Positions 1 through 10,478 of a DNA stretch of 64,000 nucleotides are shown here, in pieces (the stretch's first letter is position 1; each line of letters starts with the position of its first letter). The notes below the pieces were generated by a model that had not been told where the DNA came from, searched no databases, and saw only the letters and a program-made list of their open reading frames with translations. A program made the translations under genes and the position numbers. Origin of the DNA: Ophiobolus disseminans (taxonomy: Eukaryota; Ascomycota; Dothideomycetes; Pleosporales; Phaeosphaeriaceae); contig MU006219.1 in NCBI GenBank assembly GCA_010093685.1, positions 453,531-517,530 on the forward strand. Direction: 5' to 3'.

Positions 1-1952
1 GGAGGGGCGGCAGCAGGAGGGGCAGCCACGGGCATGACATAACCAGGTTGCTGTGCGCCAGGAACAAACATCGGAACCATGGCAGCAGGGGCCATGTACT
101 GGGGCTGGGGACCAGCAGGAGGGTAGTAGTAATTCTGAGGGACGAAAGCTTGGGGCTGGAATCCAGACTGTTGGTATGGTTGGAAAGCGGGCGCGTGGAT
201 TGCTCGCTCTGGGATGTTGGAGAGAGGAGTGCCAGTAGACACTTGGCTAGGGTACGACGGCTGGCGACCATGTTGGTAGAAGGGCTGCTGCTCGGCTGTG
301 GGAGCGGCACCATTCATGTGTGCAGGGACCTGCTGGTGGAAGGGCTGTTGCTCTTGCTGTTGAGGCGGGTTGAACGACATTGAGGCAGGTGACTCGATGC
401 CAGCAACAGACACGGTCTTCTGGGGGCGGGGTTGGTGCATGGTGAGCTGCCCTTGCCAGTTCTCGCGGTAAGTTGGCTTTTGAGGGAGCGGGTAAGCATG
501 AGGCCCAGCCATGATAGATGGTGCCATGTTGGTTGGCGAGACGAGTGACGGCGGCCCATTCGGCATGCGTGGTCCGCCCGGCGGGAGTCGCACTACAGGG
601 CGCGATGGATCGTAGCCATTGCGGGACATGATGGAACCGGCGGGCGAGACTAGATTGTCACGCCCCATTTCGCGCGCAATAGACGAACGTCTGCTCATAG
701 CGACGCTCGGCGAGTAAACGCTGCCACCGTAGGCACTTGTGCGTCTGCTTGAGAAGCCCCCACCAGCTCCAAACGACCCAAAGCGCCCGCGACCTCGGCC
801 AAAGCCTTGCTGGTTCGGGCGTAGTGCGCGGGGGATGAAGATGAAGGACCGCTCAGTCGTGGGGAAGATGTAGCGCGGGGGCGCAGGCGGCAGCGAGATG
901 CGGACAGGCTTGTCGCGGCGGAGAGGCGGGCGGTGGTTTGGCAGGCGGGTGTGTTGCTTGATGGGCACGTTTTGGAACTGTATGGGCGCTTTCATGTGGG
1001 GCAGGAAAACGCGAACGAGGGCGTTGTGGGTGTGAACGGTGGTGGAGAAGTTGCGAGCCTGGGCCGGCTTCGGGGTAGGCGCGTTGGGTGCCCTTGCCGC
1101 ATGTTGGTGGCCATGCGGAACGTGGTGGATGGGCACTGTCCCGGGCTGGACTTGCTGGGCAGGTCCGCCGGGGGCGTTGACCGTCTCGTGCAGGTCGTGC
1201 TGCCACGGGGAATCGGTGGCCTCGTTCGGCTGTGGCCGCATGCTGGTGTCTCTGTCAGTACGCGGTGCATCCAAGCGGGACTTGTCGTGGCTTTGCACGT
1301 ACTTTGCGGGCGAGAAGGGGCCTCCGATGGCTCCACCCCGCCCCCGACCTCGCGCGCCAGCTTGCCTGAAGCCGTTCTGCGCCGGGGCGGACCGCTGGTC
1401 GTGCATGAAGAAGGCCCCGCGGTTGGGGATGAATGCGGGATCCGCATCGCGCTTTTTCTTGTATTCCTCGTGTTCCCGCCGCCTGCGCTCGCCCAGCGAC
1501 TCCTGTCGTCCGGGCGCCCCGACAGCAGGCGCAGGGGAGTCTTCCGAGGGGCCCGTCTCAAAGTCGACCACCTCGTCCTTTCCGTCGTCGGCAAGCTTGA
1601 GCCCGTTGAGCATCATCTCCGTGTCCTGGAGGGCGGGGAAGGTGGCATCGGAGCGGGCGATGGGCGGAGACGGCTCCCGCGGGCGTACACCTCCAGGACG
1701 GGCCTTTGTATCTTTTGCATCTCGGGTGCCATTCGCTTTCCGCTTGACCTTGCCGTCTGTGAGCGACGGGGCGCTGTCGACGTCGCTTAGGTCGCTGTTG
1801 TCCGCGTCGCCGTTCTCGTCGATGTCGCTGGGCACCGATACGTCACTCTGGGAGTCGTCTGCGAGCTCCGTCGCCACCGACTTGTTCTCATCCTCATCGT
1901 CGAGCCGCCTGCGGCGCGCAATGTTGTTTGTCCTCTTTCGTACAGCGGCCAT
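1..1952 (-). CDS. Btz (CASC3/Barentsz-like) domain protein, 3' part cut by window edge
   Basis: The frame is open from the ATG at 1952 to base 1, so about 650 codons are present and the C-terminus is missing. The N-terminus is acidic and Arg/Lys-rich (MAAVRKRTNNIARRRR). Around 1390-1510 the translation reads ERRRREHEEYKKKRDADPAF, then IPNRGAFFMHDQRS, which is the core of the Btz/SELOR domain that CASC3/Barentsz uses to bind eIF4AIII in the exon junction complex. An Arg/Gly stretch and a long Pro/Gln/Tyr-rich low-complexity tail follow. The expected role, from the family, is cytoplasmic or nuclear mRNP binding (splicing-coupled mRNA fate). No intron is needed in the visible part. The call is firm for the domain; the exact function in fungi is inferred. 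Confidence 0.85.
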   Translation of the reverse strand, partial: MAAVRKRTNNIARRRRLDDEDENKSVATELADDSQSDVSVPSDIDENGDADNSDLSDVDSAPSLTDGKVKRKANGTRDAKDTKARPGGVRPREPSPPIARSDATFPALQDTEMMLNGLKLADDGKDEVVDFETGPSEDSPAPAVGAPGRQESLGERRRREHEEYKKKRDADPAFIPNRGAFFMHDQRSAPAQNGFRQAGARGRGRGGAIGGPFSPAKYVQSHDKSRLDAPRTDRDTSMRPQPNEATDSPWQHDLHETVNAPGGPAQQVQPGTVPIHHVPHGHQHAARAPNAPTPKPAQARNFSTTVHTHNALVRVFLPHMKAPIQFQNVPIKQHTRLPNHRPPLRRDKPVRISLPPAPPRYIFPTTERSFIFIPRALRPNQQGFGRGRGRFGSFGAGGGFSSRRTSAYGGSVYSPSVAMSRRSSIAREMGRDNLVSPAGSIMSRNGYDPSRPVVRLPPGGPRMPNGPPSLVSPTNMAPSIMAGPHAYPLPQKPTYRENWQGQLTMHQPRPQKTVSVAGIESPASMSFNPPQQQEQQPFHQQVPAHMNGAAPTAEQQPFYQHGRQPSYPSQVSTGTPLSNIPERAIHAPAFQPYQQSGFQPQAFVPQNYYYPPAGPQPQYMAPAAMVPMFVPGAQQPGYVMPVAAPPAAAP

Positions 1953-2897
1953 GTTTGAGAGGGGGTGTGCGGTGGTGTCGATCAGCGCGCGAATGTCTCA
2001 GCGTGGGGTTCCTGGGCCGGCTCGCGGGCGGCGAAGACGACGACTTGGCTGCGGGAAATGTCCGGGAAGAGGAAGGGGCAGGGTGGAGAGGGCGGAGAGT
2101 GCGGGTCCGGATGCTGCAAATGGCGCAGTGGAGATGGGTTGATGGCGGGCAGCGAGGGTAAAGGCTGGGATGGTATGATGGCAACCGATTATGTCTGATG
2201 CCTGAGAAATATGTACGGTACTTGCCGCCGAGCCGTGCAGGAGGCCTTGGTTCGTGGAAGGCGCCCACCACGCTAGACTGCTCCACAACGGTGATGCGCC
2301 GTCTGCGTGTTGTTTGAATAACGTGTGAATCCGTCCTACAAGAGCCTTTATGCTGGGCAGGAGACTGTTTGGTACACGAATATCTGCAAACCAGCTCAAC
2401 AACCACAACAACAAGCGCAGGGATCATGGTTCAAGGCTACCACCCACGTGACAATTTTCCATATCAACGCGAATTATGTCACATCACACCACACCACATG
2501 CTAGGAAATTTCAAGTTTAAGGTTGAATGATTACGATATGCTATTGGGACGTGCAAGTCCTCTTGATCCACCATGCTGCCTGTCCGAATCCGAATCTCCC
2601 GTGAGAGCATAACTCCGTGCTGTGACCTTGATCACATGCGTACTAATGCTGCCTCGAGGGGCGGTAAAGACAAACGCCGCCCGATGCATATAACCTGAGT
2701 GTGAACAGGTGCCCGCCGGAGATGCTGATGCAAGATGCTAATGACAAACCAAAAAGAAATGAGAAAGGAAGATGAATGGCTATGGTACAATCCACTCCGC
2801 CGTGTCCAGAGTGACGTGATGTGAAAGACCGACTGTTCAGATCATCAACACTGGGCGTCTTGCTGCGCGCAAGATGGCCCATGGCTCGGCGAGAATA
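1953..2897. other. Intergenic region between two minus-strand genes
   Basis: This holds the promoter and 5' leader of the Btz gene and the 3' UTR of the PNUTS-like gene. The open frames here have no recognisable product and overlap antisense leader sequence. I see no RNA gene or repeat. Confidence 0.6.
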
Positions 2898-5800
2898 TTA
2901 CATGTTGAGGTCGTGCACATATGTGCAGTTGTCGCCCTTGTTGCAGGTGCCTTTCTGGAAGAACTTGCAAGGCAGCACCTTGTGAGGTCGCTCACCGCGA
3001 TGCTTGTGCTTCTTGCCCTGTCCCCAGTCATTGCTGTTCAGCTCTTCGCGCTGTCGCTTCACGCTACCATTAGACTGCGCGTTGTACTGGGGCTGTTGTT
3101 GTGGTTGGTATGTAGCACTATCTTGCTGTTGAGGTGGGAAAGGTGGCCACATGGCAAACGGCGGCATCCCAGGAGGAGGTGGGGGTATGGCAAGCCCGCC
3201 TCCCGCTTGTGCTTGTGCAAGGGCTATGAGTGTGTTGATATCCATGCCCGGTGGTAGTGGGACGCTGGGCGGGGGCGGTAATTGCTGGGCTGGTACTGGG
3301 GCTGGAGGCTGTGGCGGAGCTGACCCTTGTAGAGCACTGAGGATGCTCGACAGGTCAGGTATGGAGACTGGCACAGCTGGCTGCATTTGGAAAGTCTGGG
3401 GCACTGGCGCTGGCTGAGCGGCAACTGGCATAGGAGCTGTCGCAGTATTCGCAAACTGCTTGAAGATATCTTCAAGCCCACTGAAGTTTGGCATGGCCAC
3501 GGGTGCGGGTGCCGTTGCCTGCGGATCTCTCCTGAGCACTTTGTCTGGTGGAGTTCCAAAGGTTGTAACAGTAACAGCAGGCGCATCGTTATGAGCTTGT
3601 TCCAGCGGCTCTCGCGGAGAGGACGGAATATCATGCGGGTCGGCATAGAACACCATCAATGTAGCGTTCTCGCGACGTACATTAGCCTCCTTCTCGGGGC
3701 ATGATGGTACTAGCTGACCACCGCCAAACGGCGCATAATTGTCCTGCCTTGACGCAACGGGTACAAAGCTAAAGTCGACCTGCGATGGCTCCCCTCTCCA
3801 AGGCATGAGCTTGACCTCCCGTTCATTATCCTCGTCATCCTCATCAAATTCGAGCTCTTTATGCTGCTTGAACATGCGACCCTCTCCCTCAATGTCACCA
3901 GCATGACGAAGAAAGTTCTCATCATGTCCCAATTCTTCTTCTGGGTCGTGACTGAAATACTTGATCTGTACAAGGGCCGTGTCGGGTTTGAAAGTAACAC
4001 GCAAATGTCGGCGAGCTTCTTTCCGCAAGCGCTTAGCCGTCTCTTCGGGAGTCTCTGGTGGAAGCTGCTTCTCTGACTTGACTGGTGCTGCTTCTTGTTC
4101 CTTTGGTTTCAACAACGAGGCCATGGTTTGGGCGAATGAAAATGCAGGCTTGGCCGCTGTTGCTGCAGGTTTCTTGTCTTTGGCCGCAGCTATTGACGGC
4201 TTGGGCTGGTTGATGATTTTGGTTACTATGGGCGCCGTCGCGGGTGCAGGCTTTTTGCTGGCAGCATTGAGAGAGGCGAAGATTCCTGAGGGCTTGTTCG
4301 CAACCTGACTGACACGGGCCTTGATGGGAGCGGACGTCGCCATGGGCCTCTTCTGCAGCAGTGTACCTGATGAGGCTGTCGCGGTCTTTGGGTTGGTCGA
4401 TGTGGTAAGGATTTTCTTCGTGGCGTTGGTAGAACCTTCCGCCGGTTTAGGCTTCTTTGCCAATGGCCCCTCGGTCGATGAGCGACCCGCCGGTTCCATT
4501 GCGGGTCGTTTGGCACCCTTCGACTCCGTTGGCTCAGTCCGTGGTGGGGGACTAGATTTGGCCTTCTTTGTATTGGCCACGGCACTATCGACGATTTGTT
4601 GTATGAGCGCTTTATGCTTATCATTCGCGTGCTTTTTCATTGAGGTGAGAGCCTTAATGACCTTGGTCTCTTCAAGGAGCTCCGTGGTCAGAGTGCCACA
4701 ACGCGACAAAACCTCGAAAATGACAGTAGACAGCGGCCCATCAAAGTCCTTGCTATGAAAACGATTTGCCAGAAACTGATAGCAAAGATACACGAAAGGC
4801 TTGATCTGCCCTAATTGCCAGAGCACATCAGGATGAGCGTGCTCAAGTGCAGCTTTCAACGCAGACTGAAGAAGATCACGTTGACTGGCCACTCGGCTTT
4901 TCAGCACGGGCAGCTCGCCCGTCTTTTTCTGTTCCTCTGCTTCCGTGACTGCCTTGGTGTCGGCTCGCCAACGTTTTTGGATCGTGTTCAATACTTCCCA
5001 GACATCGCGCATGCCTTCTTTGATCCTTTCTGTGCTTGGTGGCGGGTTTCGAGGACACCATGTAGCTTTGATAACATCGTAGCGCACTGCTTGGTGAGGT
5101 TCTTCCGGCCTAGCAGTAGGCAATGGTGAAACCTCATCCTCTTCGTCATCAGTGTACTCGCTATCGTCATCAGAAGACTCAGTGTAGCTATCACTGTCGC
5201 TCAATTCCCTCTTCAAACCCGAGGGACTCCCCGCATATGCCCTGGTCTTGAGAGCTTTGGCGATAGACGGTCTCGATGATGATAGTTTGGCAAGCAGCTT
5301 CTTGTTGTCTGCTCCGGCCTTCTTCAATTCTTTCACCGATTGTCGAGAGGTGTAGAGCGGCAGCGCAGCTGAAACAATGTTAGACTTTTCACTTAGCGAT
5401 GTATGTTTAGCGCACTGAGGCTTACTTCTATTGGTGGGCAAGTGAAATGGCTCAGAACCAAGATTCACGAGTTTATTCAATGCAGTAGATTTGGTAGCCT
5501 TCCCAAGAGCAGTCTGGTCAAGAACATATATCCCACCCGATTTCCTTCCTTTTGGAATGTCAAAAGTTGGCACTGGCACGGGCTTCACATTAACATTTGA
5601 CAATGAGCGCTGAGCAAATGCATCTGATGTGGTGCGTGGTATCTGAGCACGTAAGTTAGTTGATTGGAACGAGAGCTTGTCATAGCAGTATCTTACCTGA
5701 TACGGCGATGCCATCGGCCGAGTGTTTTGTAGCGGAACCGAATTTTGTTGCAGTGCTTGTGGTGTGACCGTCCCAGAATGTGTCTGAGGGGTTGCATTCC

Positions 5801-6209
5801 GCATAGGCATCTGATATGGAGATTGTTGTTGCTGTCGAAGCGCGTTTGGATCAAGGCCCAACGATGGATCGACATTGGAAGGTTGCGCATAGCTGGACAT
5901 GGATCCTTGTTGGCCGAACTGACCATACTGGTATGGCGATGCAGTCTGGAAACCATGACCTTGGGGACCGTATGATTGGCTGAAGGTGTTGTATGGTTGT
6001 TGCTGTTGGGGAAAGGAACCATGGTTCCAGGCCTGGTTTGAAGGAGCAGGATTAGACGCCAGGCTGGAGTGCTGGGCTAACTGCGCATCCCATGTTGTGG
6101 GAGCGCCGTAGCGGTCGACAGGAGAGAAAAGGTTTTGGTAAGATGTATCGTTGTAGATGCTCTGGCCCGGCAGAGGCACCTGGTCACTTGGCACGTGATT
6201 AGAGGCCAT
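2898..6209 (-). CDS. PNUTS-like protein phosphatase 1 regulatory subunit: TFIIS-N domain, RVxF motif, C-terminal CCCH zinc finger
   Basis: The frame runs from the ATG at 6209 to the TAA at 2898 (1103 codons before intron removal). In order: a Gln/Pro/Tyr-rich N-terminus; an acidic Ser/Asp patch; an alpha-helical TFIIS N-terminal-type (LW) domain near residues 390-560; Ala/Lys/Pro-rich linkers; the motif RVTF followed by KPDTALVQIKYFSHD; a Pro/Gln-rich region; and a CCCH finger at the extreme C-terminus (CKFFQKGTCNKGDNCTYVH). The order TFIIS-N, PP1-docking RVxF with the downstream YF..D signature, and terminal CCCH is that of metazoan PNUTS (PPP1R10) and related Ppn1 of fission yeast. Those proteins bring PP1 to RNA polymerase II and the cleavage/polyadenylation factor for termination. 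Two probable introns, 5643-5696 (54 nt) and 5369-5425 (57 nt), are both multiples of three and lack in-frame stops. Confidence 0.85.
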   Translation of the reverse strand: MASNHVPSDQVPLPGQSIYNDTSYQNLFSPVDRYGAPTTWDAQLAQHSSLASNPAPSNQAWNHGSFPQQQQPYNTFSQSYGPQGHGFQTASPYQYGQFGQQGSMSSYAQPSNVDPSLGLDPNALRQQQQSPYQMPMRNATPQTHSGTVTPQALQQNSVPLQNTRPMASPYQVRYCYDKLSFQSTNLRAQIPRTTSDAFAQRSLSNVNVKPVPVPTFDIPKGRKSGGIYVLDQTALGKATKSTALNKLVNLGSEPFHLPTNRSKPQCAKHTSLSEKSNIVSAALPLYTSRQSVKELKKAGADNKKLLAKLSSSRPSIAKALKTRAYAGSPSGLKRELSDSDSYTESSDDDSEYTDDEEDEVSPLPTARPEEPHQAVRYDVIKATWCPRNPPPSTERIKEGMRDVWEVLNTIQKRWRADTKAVTEAEEQKKTGELPVLKSRVASQRDLLQSALKAALEHAHPDVLWQLGQIKPFVYLCYQFLANRFHSKDFDGPLSTVIFEVLSRCGTLTTELLEETKVIKALTSMKKHANDKHKALIQQIVDSAVANTKKAKSSPPPRTEPTESKGAKRPAMEPAGRSSTEGPLAKKPKPAEGSTNATKKILTTSTNPKTATASSGTLLQKRPMATSAPIKARVSQVANKPSGIFASLNAASKKPAPATAPIVTKIINQPKPSIAAAKDKKPAATAAKPAFSFAQTMASLLKPKEQEAAPVKSEKQLPPETPEETAKRLRKEARRHLRVTFKPDTALVQIKYFSHDPEEELGHDENFLRHAGDIEGEGRMFKQHKELEFDEDDEDNEREVKLMPWRGEPSQVDFSFVPVASRQDNYAPFGGGQLVPSCPEKEANVRRENATLMVFYADPHDIPSSPREPLEQAHNDAPAVTVTTFGTPPDKVLRRDPQATAPAPVAMPNFSGLEDIFKQFANTATAPMPVAAQPAPVPQTFQMQPAVPVSIPDLSSILSALQGSAPPQPPAPVPAQQLPPPPSVPLPPGMDINTLIALAQAQAGGGLAIPPPPPGMPPFAMWPPFPPQQQDSATYQPQQQPQYNAQSNGSVKRQREELNSNDWGQGKKHKHRGERPHKVLPCKFFQKGTCNKGDNCTYVHDLNM

Positions 6210-7302
6210 TGTATGGCTTAGGAAGATGGTTGACTTGGCTGACGGGTGTGTCAGCGGGTGGATGCAGTCTTTGATTGGTTGCCTAACGCACGTCTTGATT
6301 CCGGCAAACGAGAATTATGCGACAATGCAGCAGCACTAGGCGCAGATAGGACTGGCGTGGGTCACAAAAGTGAAGGTCTGCCGGTTTTGGACAATGAGAG
6401 ACGGAAAAGGCCGGTAAAATGCCAGTTCGGGCTGTAGTGTCGTAGTGCTGAGTCTTCCTCGTGCAGAGCGTGTCCAGGACCGTTGCGGTGCCCTCGGAAT
6501 GATGCTGGGAGCGAAGTGACAGCAGACGAAATGCTGGCCGACGTCGCGCCCGCAATGCAGTGATCCTGCCCCGGTCCACGCAAATGTAGCTTTGGCTTTA
6601 ACAGGGTGGCACTTAGCCTCGCGTTTTATTGCGATGATGAACACTGCTGATGCGTCACTTGACGGTTGCGCACCCCAATTGCACACAACACGCGGGCTCA
6701 ACGTCCGCTTGAGACACGCGGGTCGATTGTCGCCTTGCGAAAAGCGCTGCCTGTGCTTCGCGATGAAATGGCCAGACCCTTTGATGCGATATCCGCTGGA
6801 GCTGGCGATGGAGCTGGATTAGTAGCAGGGCTGGGTTGATTGTCACTCTGCCCTCCACACTGCGCGCCTCTCTCGCAAACGCCGCTGCCAACCTGAGCGC
6901 ACACTTCCACCAAAGCAGGGACTCGAAATAGAATCTAGCCTCAGAATCAGAAGCCCTTATTAGGTGGGCGAGAGTTCACGAAGAAGTAGCATGAGAGTGT
7001 TGAGGGAAGAAGGGGGTGTAGTTGTGCGGGTGAGGAGGTGTTGAAGGGAGAGAAAGGGCTGGCCGGGGGCAGGCGTGTTTTCAAGCGGCGGGCACGTGCC
7101 AAGATAAAGCCGCGCTAGCACAACCGGGGTTGGCACGAGCCGAGCATTTGCCAGAGAGTGACGACGACGCGAGGTGAATGCACCGCGGTACAGGCAGACA
7201 CGCTACCGTGGCTTTTTCGCGACAATATTCATCTTGACCTCACAGCGTCTGCGCATGAGGTAGCCTGCACAACGGCGGGTGCCACTCCGAATTCACGTCG
7301 CC
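6210..7302. promoter_or_regulatory. Divergent intergenic region (PNUTS-like / SLY1)
   Basis: About 1.1 kb separates two divergent start codons (6209 minus, 7303 plus), so both promoters must lie here. No TATA box or known operator stands out. The small frames on both strands show no protein-like composition. Confidence 0.5.
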
Positions 7303-9649
7303 ATGGCCGTCACACTGCGGGACAAGCAGATAGGTATGGCCGCTCACATTATTCGTTGAACATAGGGAAGGCAGCTGACCGGTCACGTTTTAGCCAGCAT
7401 AAAGCGCATCTTGAATCTGAATGCACCCATAACCGACATTGACGCGCAGGACGAATCGAACCATGAGCCCACCAGCACACCCGCAGACGGCGCAGTATGG
7501 AAGGTCCTGGTCTTCGACGAGATGGGCAGGGACGTCATAAGCTCTGTGCTCAGAGTGAATGATCTGAGGAGTTCCGGCGTATGCTTTGGGATCCTGCGGT
7601 TATGGGACGTTATACTGAGAGTGCTGCTAGGTCACAATACATCTGAACATTGGCACAACACGGCATATGATTCCCGATGTACGTTGTGTGACACCTTGAG
7701 GAGACTGTGCTGAGAGACAACAGGTTCCCGTCATCTACCTTATCGAACCGACCGCGCAGAACGTACAGATTGTAACCTCCGACCTGTCGCGCGGCCTGTA
7801 CAGTTCGTCTCACTCTGCCACAAGCACTGCCTGTTCTAACCCCTACCTGCAGGCCCGGCGTACATCAATTTCCTCTCCAGCATACCGCGACCCCTCCTTG
7901 AAGACTTCGGCGCACAGACAGTCGCATCAGGGACGGCAGAGCATCTGGCACAGGTCTACGACCAGTACCTCAACTTCGTCGTGTCAGAGCCGGATCTGTT
8001 CCACCTGAACATGAAGGGCGCATACTACACCTTGAACAGCGGCCAGACACCTGATCAGGAGCTCGACAGTGTTATGGGTCGCATTGTCTCCGGCCTCTTC
8101 TCCGTGGTGGTAACCATGGGCGTTGTCCCGATCATTCGATGCCCGCAAGGAGGCGCAGCCGAAGCCATCTGCGCTCTGCTTGATAGGAAACTGCGGGACC
8201 ACATTCTGAACTCCAAGACCAACCTCTTCTCCGATCATAAGTCCTCTGCGGTGTCATCACGGCCAGTGCTGGTCATTGTGGACCGCAACCTCGACCTCGT
8301 GCCGATGTTGTCGCACTCGTGGATCTACCAAAGTCTGGTATATGATGTGCTTGACTTCCACCTGAACAAAATCAGCATGTCTGTGCCAGTAGACAAGAAC
8401 AACCCAGACAAGGGTGTCAAAAAACAATCGTACGATCTCACGGCCTCCGACTACTTCTGGGCTAAAAACGCCTCGTTACCCTTTCCGAACGTTGCGGACG
8501 ATGTAACAACGGAGTGGAACAAGTATCAGGAAGACGCCGATAGCGTGACAAAGAAGACGGGTACTTCTTCGATCGACGACCTGTCAGGCGAGAGCAACCA
8601 ATTCGCAGCACATCTGAAGGGTGCTATGGCATTGTTGCCGGAACTACGTGAAAGGAAAGCTACAATAGAGGTATGCAATGCCAATCTGTGACTGATATTT
8701 GCTAACGAGGTCGTAGATGCACATGAACATACTTGAAGCAGTCATGGAAGGCATCAAGAGTGAGTCGAACGAATTGGAATATCACAGCATGCGGCTAATC
8801 GTCACAGATCGCAAAATCGACTTTTACTTCCAGCTGGAAGAAGAGCTGACCAAGCAGACCAAGGCACAGATCCTTGACCTCATCAAAGACTCAGACAAGG
8901 GCACCGAGCCCCTCGACAAGCTTAGGCTGTTCCTGCAATGGTACCTTACCACCGAACAGGAACTGTCGCGTGGCGACCTCGACAGCTTCACCCAAGCCCT
9001 CGATGCCGCTGGTGTAGACACCACAGCAGTCAAATACGTCAAGACCGTCCGCCAACTCACACGGATGACCATGATCTCCTCCGCACCCACACAGCCCGCG
9101 CAAAGCACTTCACAGCTGTTCGGTGGCTTCTCCAGTCTCTCGTCCCGCGTCACGGACCGCTTCAAGGAAGCAGGTCTCGGCGCTAACTTCGAAGGCGTGC
9201 TCTCCGGCATCAAGAACTTTTTACCCACAAATACCGACCTCACGCTCACCAAGATCACCGAATCGCTCATGGACCCGCAAAACGCGTCTTCAAGCGCCAT
9301 CAGCAAGACGGAAACGTACCTCTACTTTGACCCCCGGTCGTCGACCGCTCGTGGCACAATCCCACAAGCAAGCCAGTCGCGCAACCAGCAAAGCACAGTC
9401 GGACGAGGCATTGACGCGACGTTTGGTCAGAGGCGACAAGGTTTCAGCGAAGCCATTGTCTTCACCGTCGGCGGAGGCTCGATGGACGAATACGGCAATC
9501 TACAGGAATGGGCTAAAAGGACGAGCGCCAGTCACGGCGCAGCTGGAACGGGACAGAAGCGACGCATCGTGTACGGCAGCACGGCGCTATACTCTGCGAC
9601 CGAGTTTGTTACCAAGGATCTTGCGCAGTTGGGCAAGGAGAGTACGTGA
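7303..9649 (+). CDS. sly1: Sly1, Sec1/Munc18-family protein for ER-Golgi SNARE fusion
   Basis: The exons I resolve are 7303-7333, 7394-7578, 7631-7678, 7724-7802, 7853-8670 and 8717-9649. They sum to 2094 nt, or 697 aa, close to yeast Sly1 (666). The start MAVTLRDKQIASIKRILNLN matches the conserved Sly1 N-terminus that binds Ufe1/Sed5-type syntaxins. Later signatures are VWKVLVFDEMGRDVISSVLR, PVIYLIEPTAQNVQIVTSDL and DYFWAKNASLPFPNVAD. The family binds Sed5 and Ufe1 and promotes assembly of ER-Golgi SNARE complexes on the cytosolic face of these membranes. Every intron has a GT donor and an AG acceptor; the 45-nt intron at 7679-7723 is near the minimum size. The 16-codon exon 3 (VTIHLNIGTTRHMIPD) is invisible to a simple frame scan but is required for the SM-protein alignment. 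Confidence 0.93.
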
Positions 9650-10478
9650 GGTGTAGATGCTGTGAAGTGGATGATGGCAGTCAGTAGCAATGTTAGCCAC
9701 ATATATCACGCATGACACGCATCCTTGCTTGATTCTTTTCACGCCATGCTTCATCCAGCATCTTTTAACCACAGCTCCCCCGTTTCAGCCCTGCCATACG
9801 ATACCCTTGTGAGATTTCATAACTTCGAGCAAAAAGCAACTCAACGGACGCATGACATGTACGTGCCGAAGGATCCGATCCCGAACCCGGCCTCGATGTC
9901 GAAGAGCAAAAGCAATTACGTAGAACGTATCCGCATCCGTACCCGCCCACGATATGGAAGTATAAAAGCAAACATGTGGAAGGATCTGAAACACGCCCTG
10001 GCGTGTGAAGATGCGCGATCGGATCTTGTGGCGTGTTGTGATGGGAAAAGCAATGGTGGAGAAGCGTGGTGGAAGGGTGTGAAACGGGTATTTTTGGATG
10101 GTTGGGGCGATTTTGCTTTTGCGGGTGGATGGGCCGTAGAAGGAAAGAAAGAATGGGTGGGTGTGGGTGGTGTTAGGAGTTTGAGGGGTTGGGATTGTAT
10201 GTGTGTGGAGAGGGAGGGAGTGGATTAGTGTAGGGTAGGGGTGAATATGGAGGGGCGTGCAAGGACAATGGAAATACTGGTTGGTGATGAGGTGCTGCTT
10301 GTGAGTGTGTACGGCTTCAGTGAGGCAATATCAAAATCTAGATGATGACGCGTTGCTTGTGTATTTCATATACTATTCTATATCCAAATTCGACATGTAC
10401 CTCCTTGACCCGTTTCTGCCTTTTCCCCAAACCCACCACCACGTCAATATCATCCTTACAACATCCATTCCCAACAAC
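9650..10478. other. Convergent intergenic region
   Basis: This is 3'-flanking DNA between SLY1 (plus) and a HET gene (minus). A 167-codon plus-strand frame at 9725-10228 has no recognisable domain and a G-rich, gene-unlike end. I do not call it a gene. Confidence 0.5.

Noticed and set aside
1039..2142. 367-codon plus-strand frame opposite the Btz gene
   Set aside because: Antisense of a G/C-rich coding region; the minus strand encodes a clear Btz domain.
9725..10228. 167-codon frame after SLY1
   Set aside because: No domain, Gly/Trp-rich end from a G-rich tract, and placement in a convergent 3' region.
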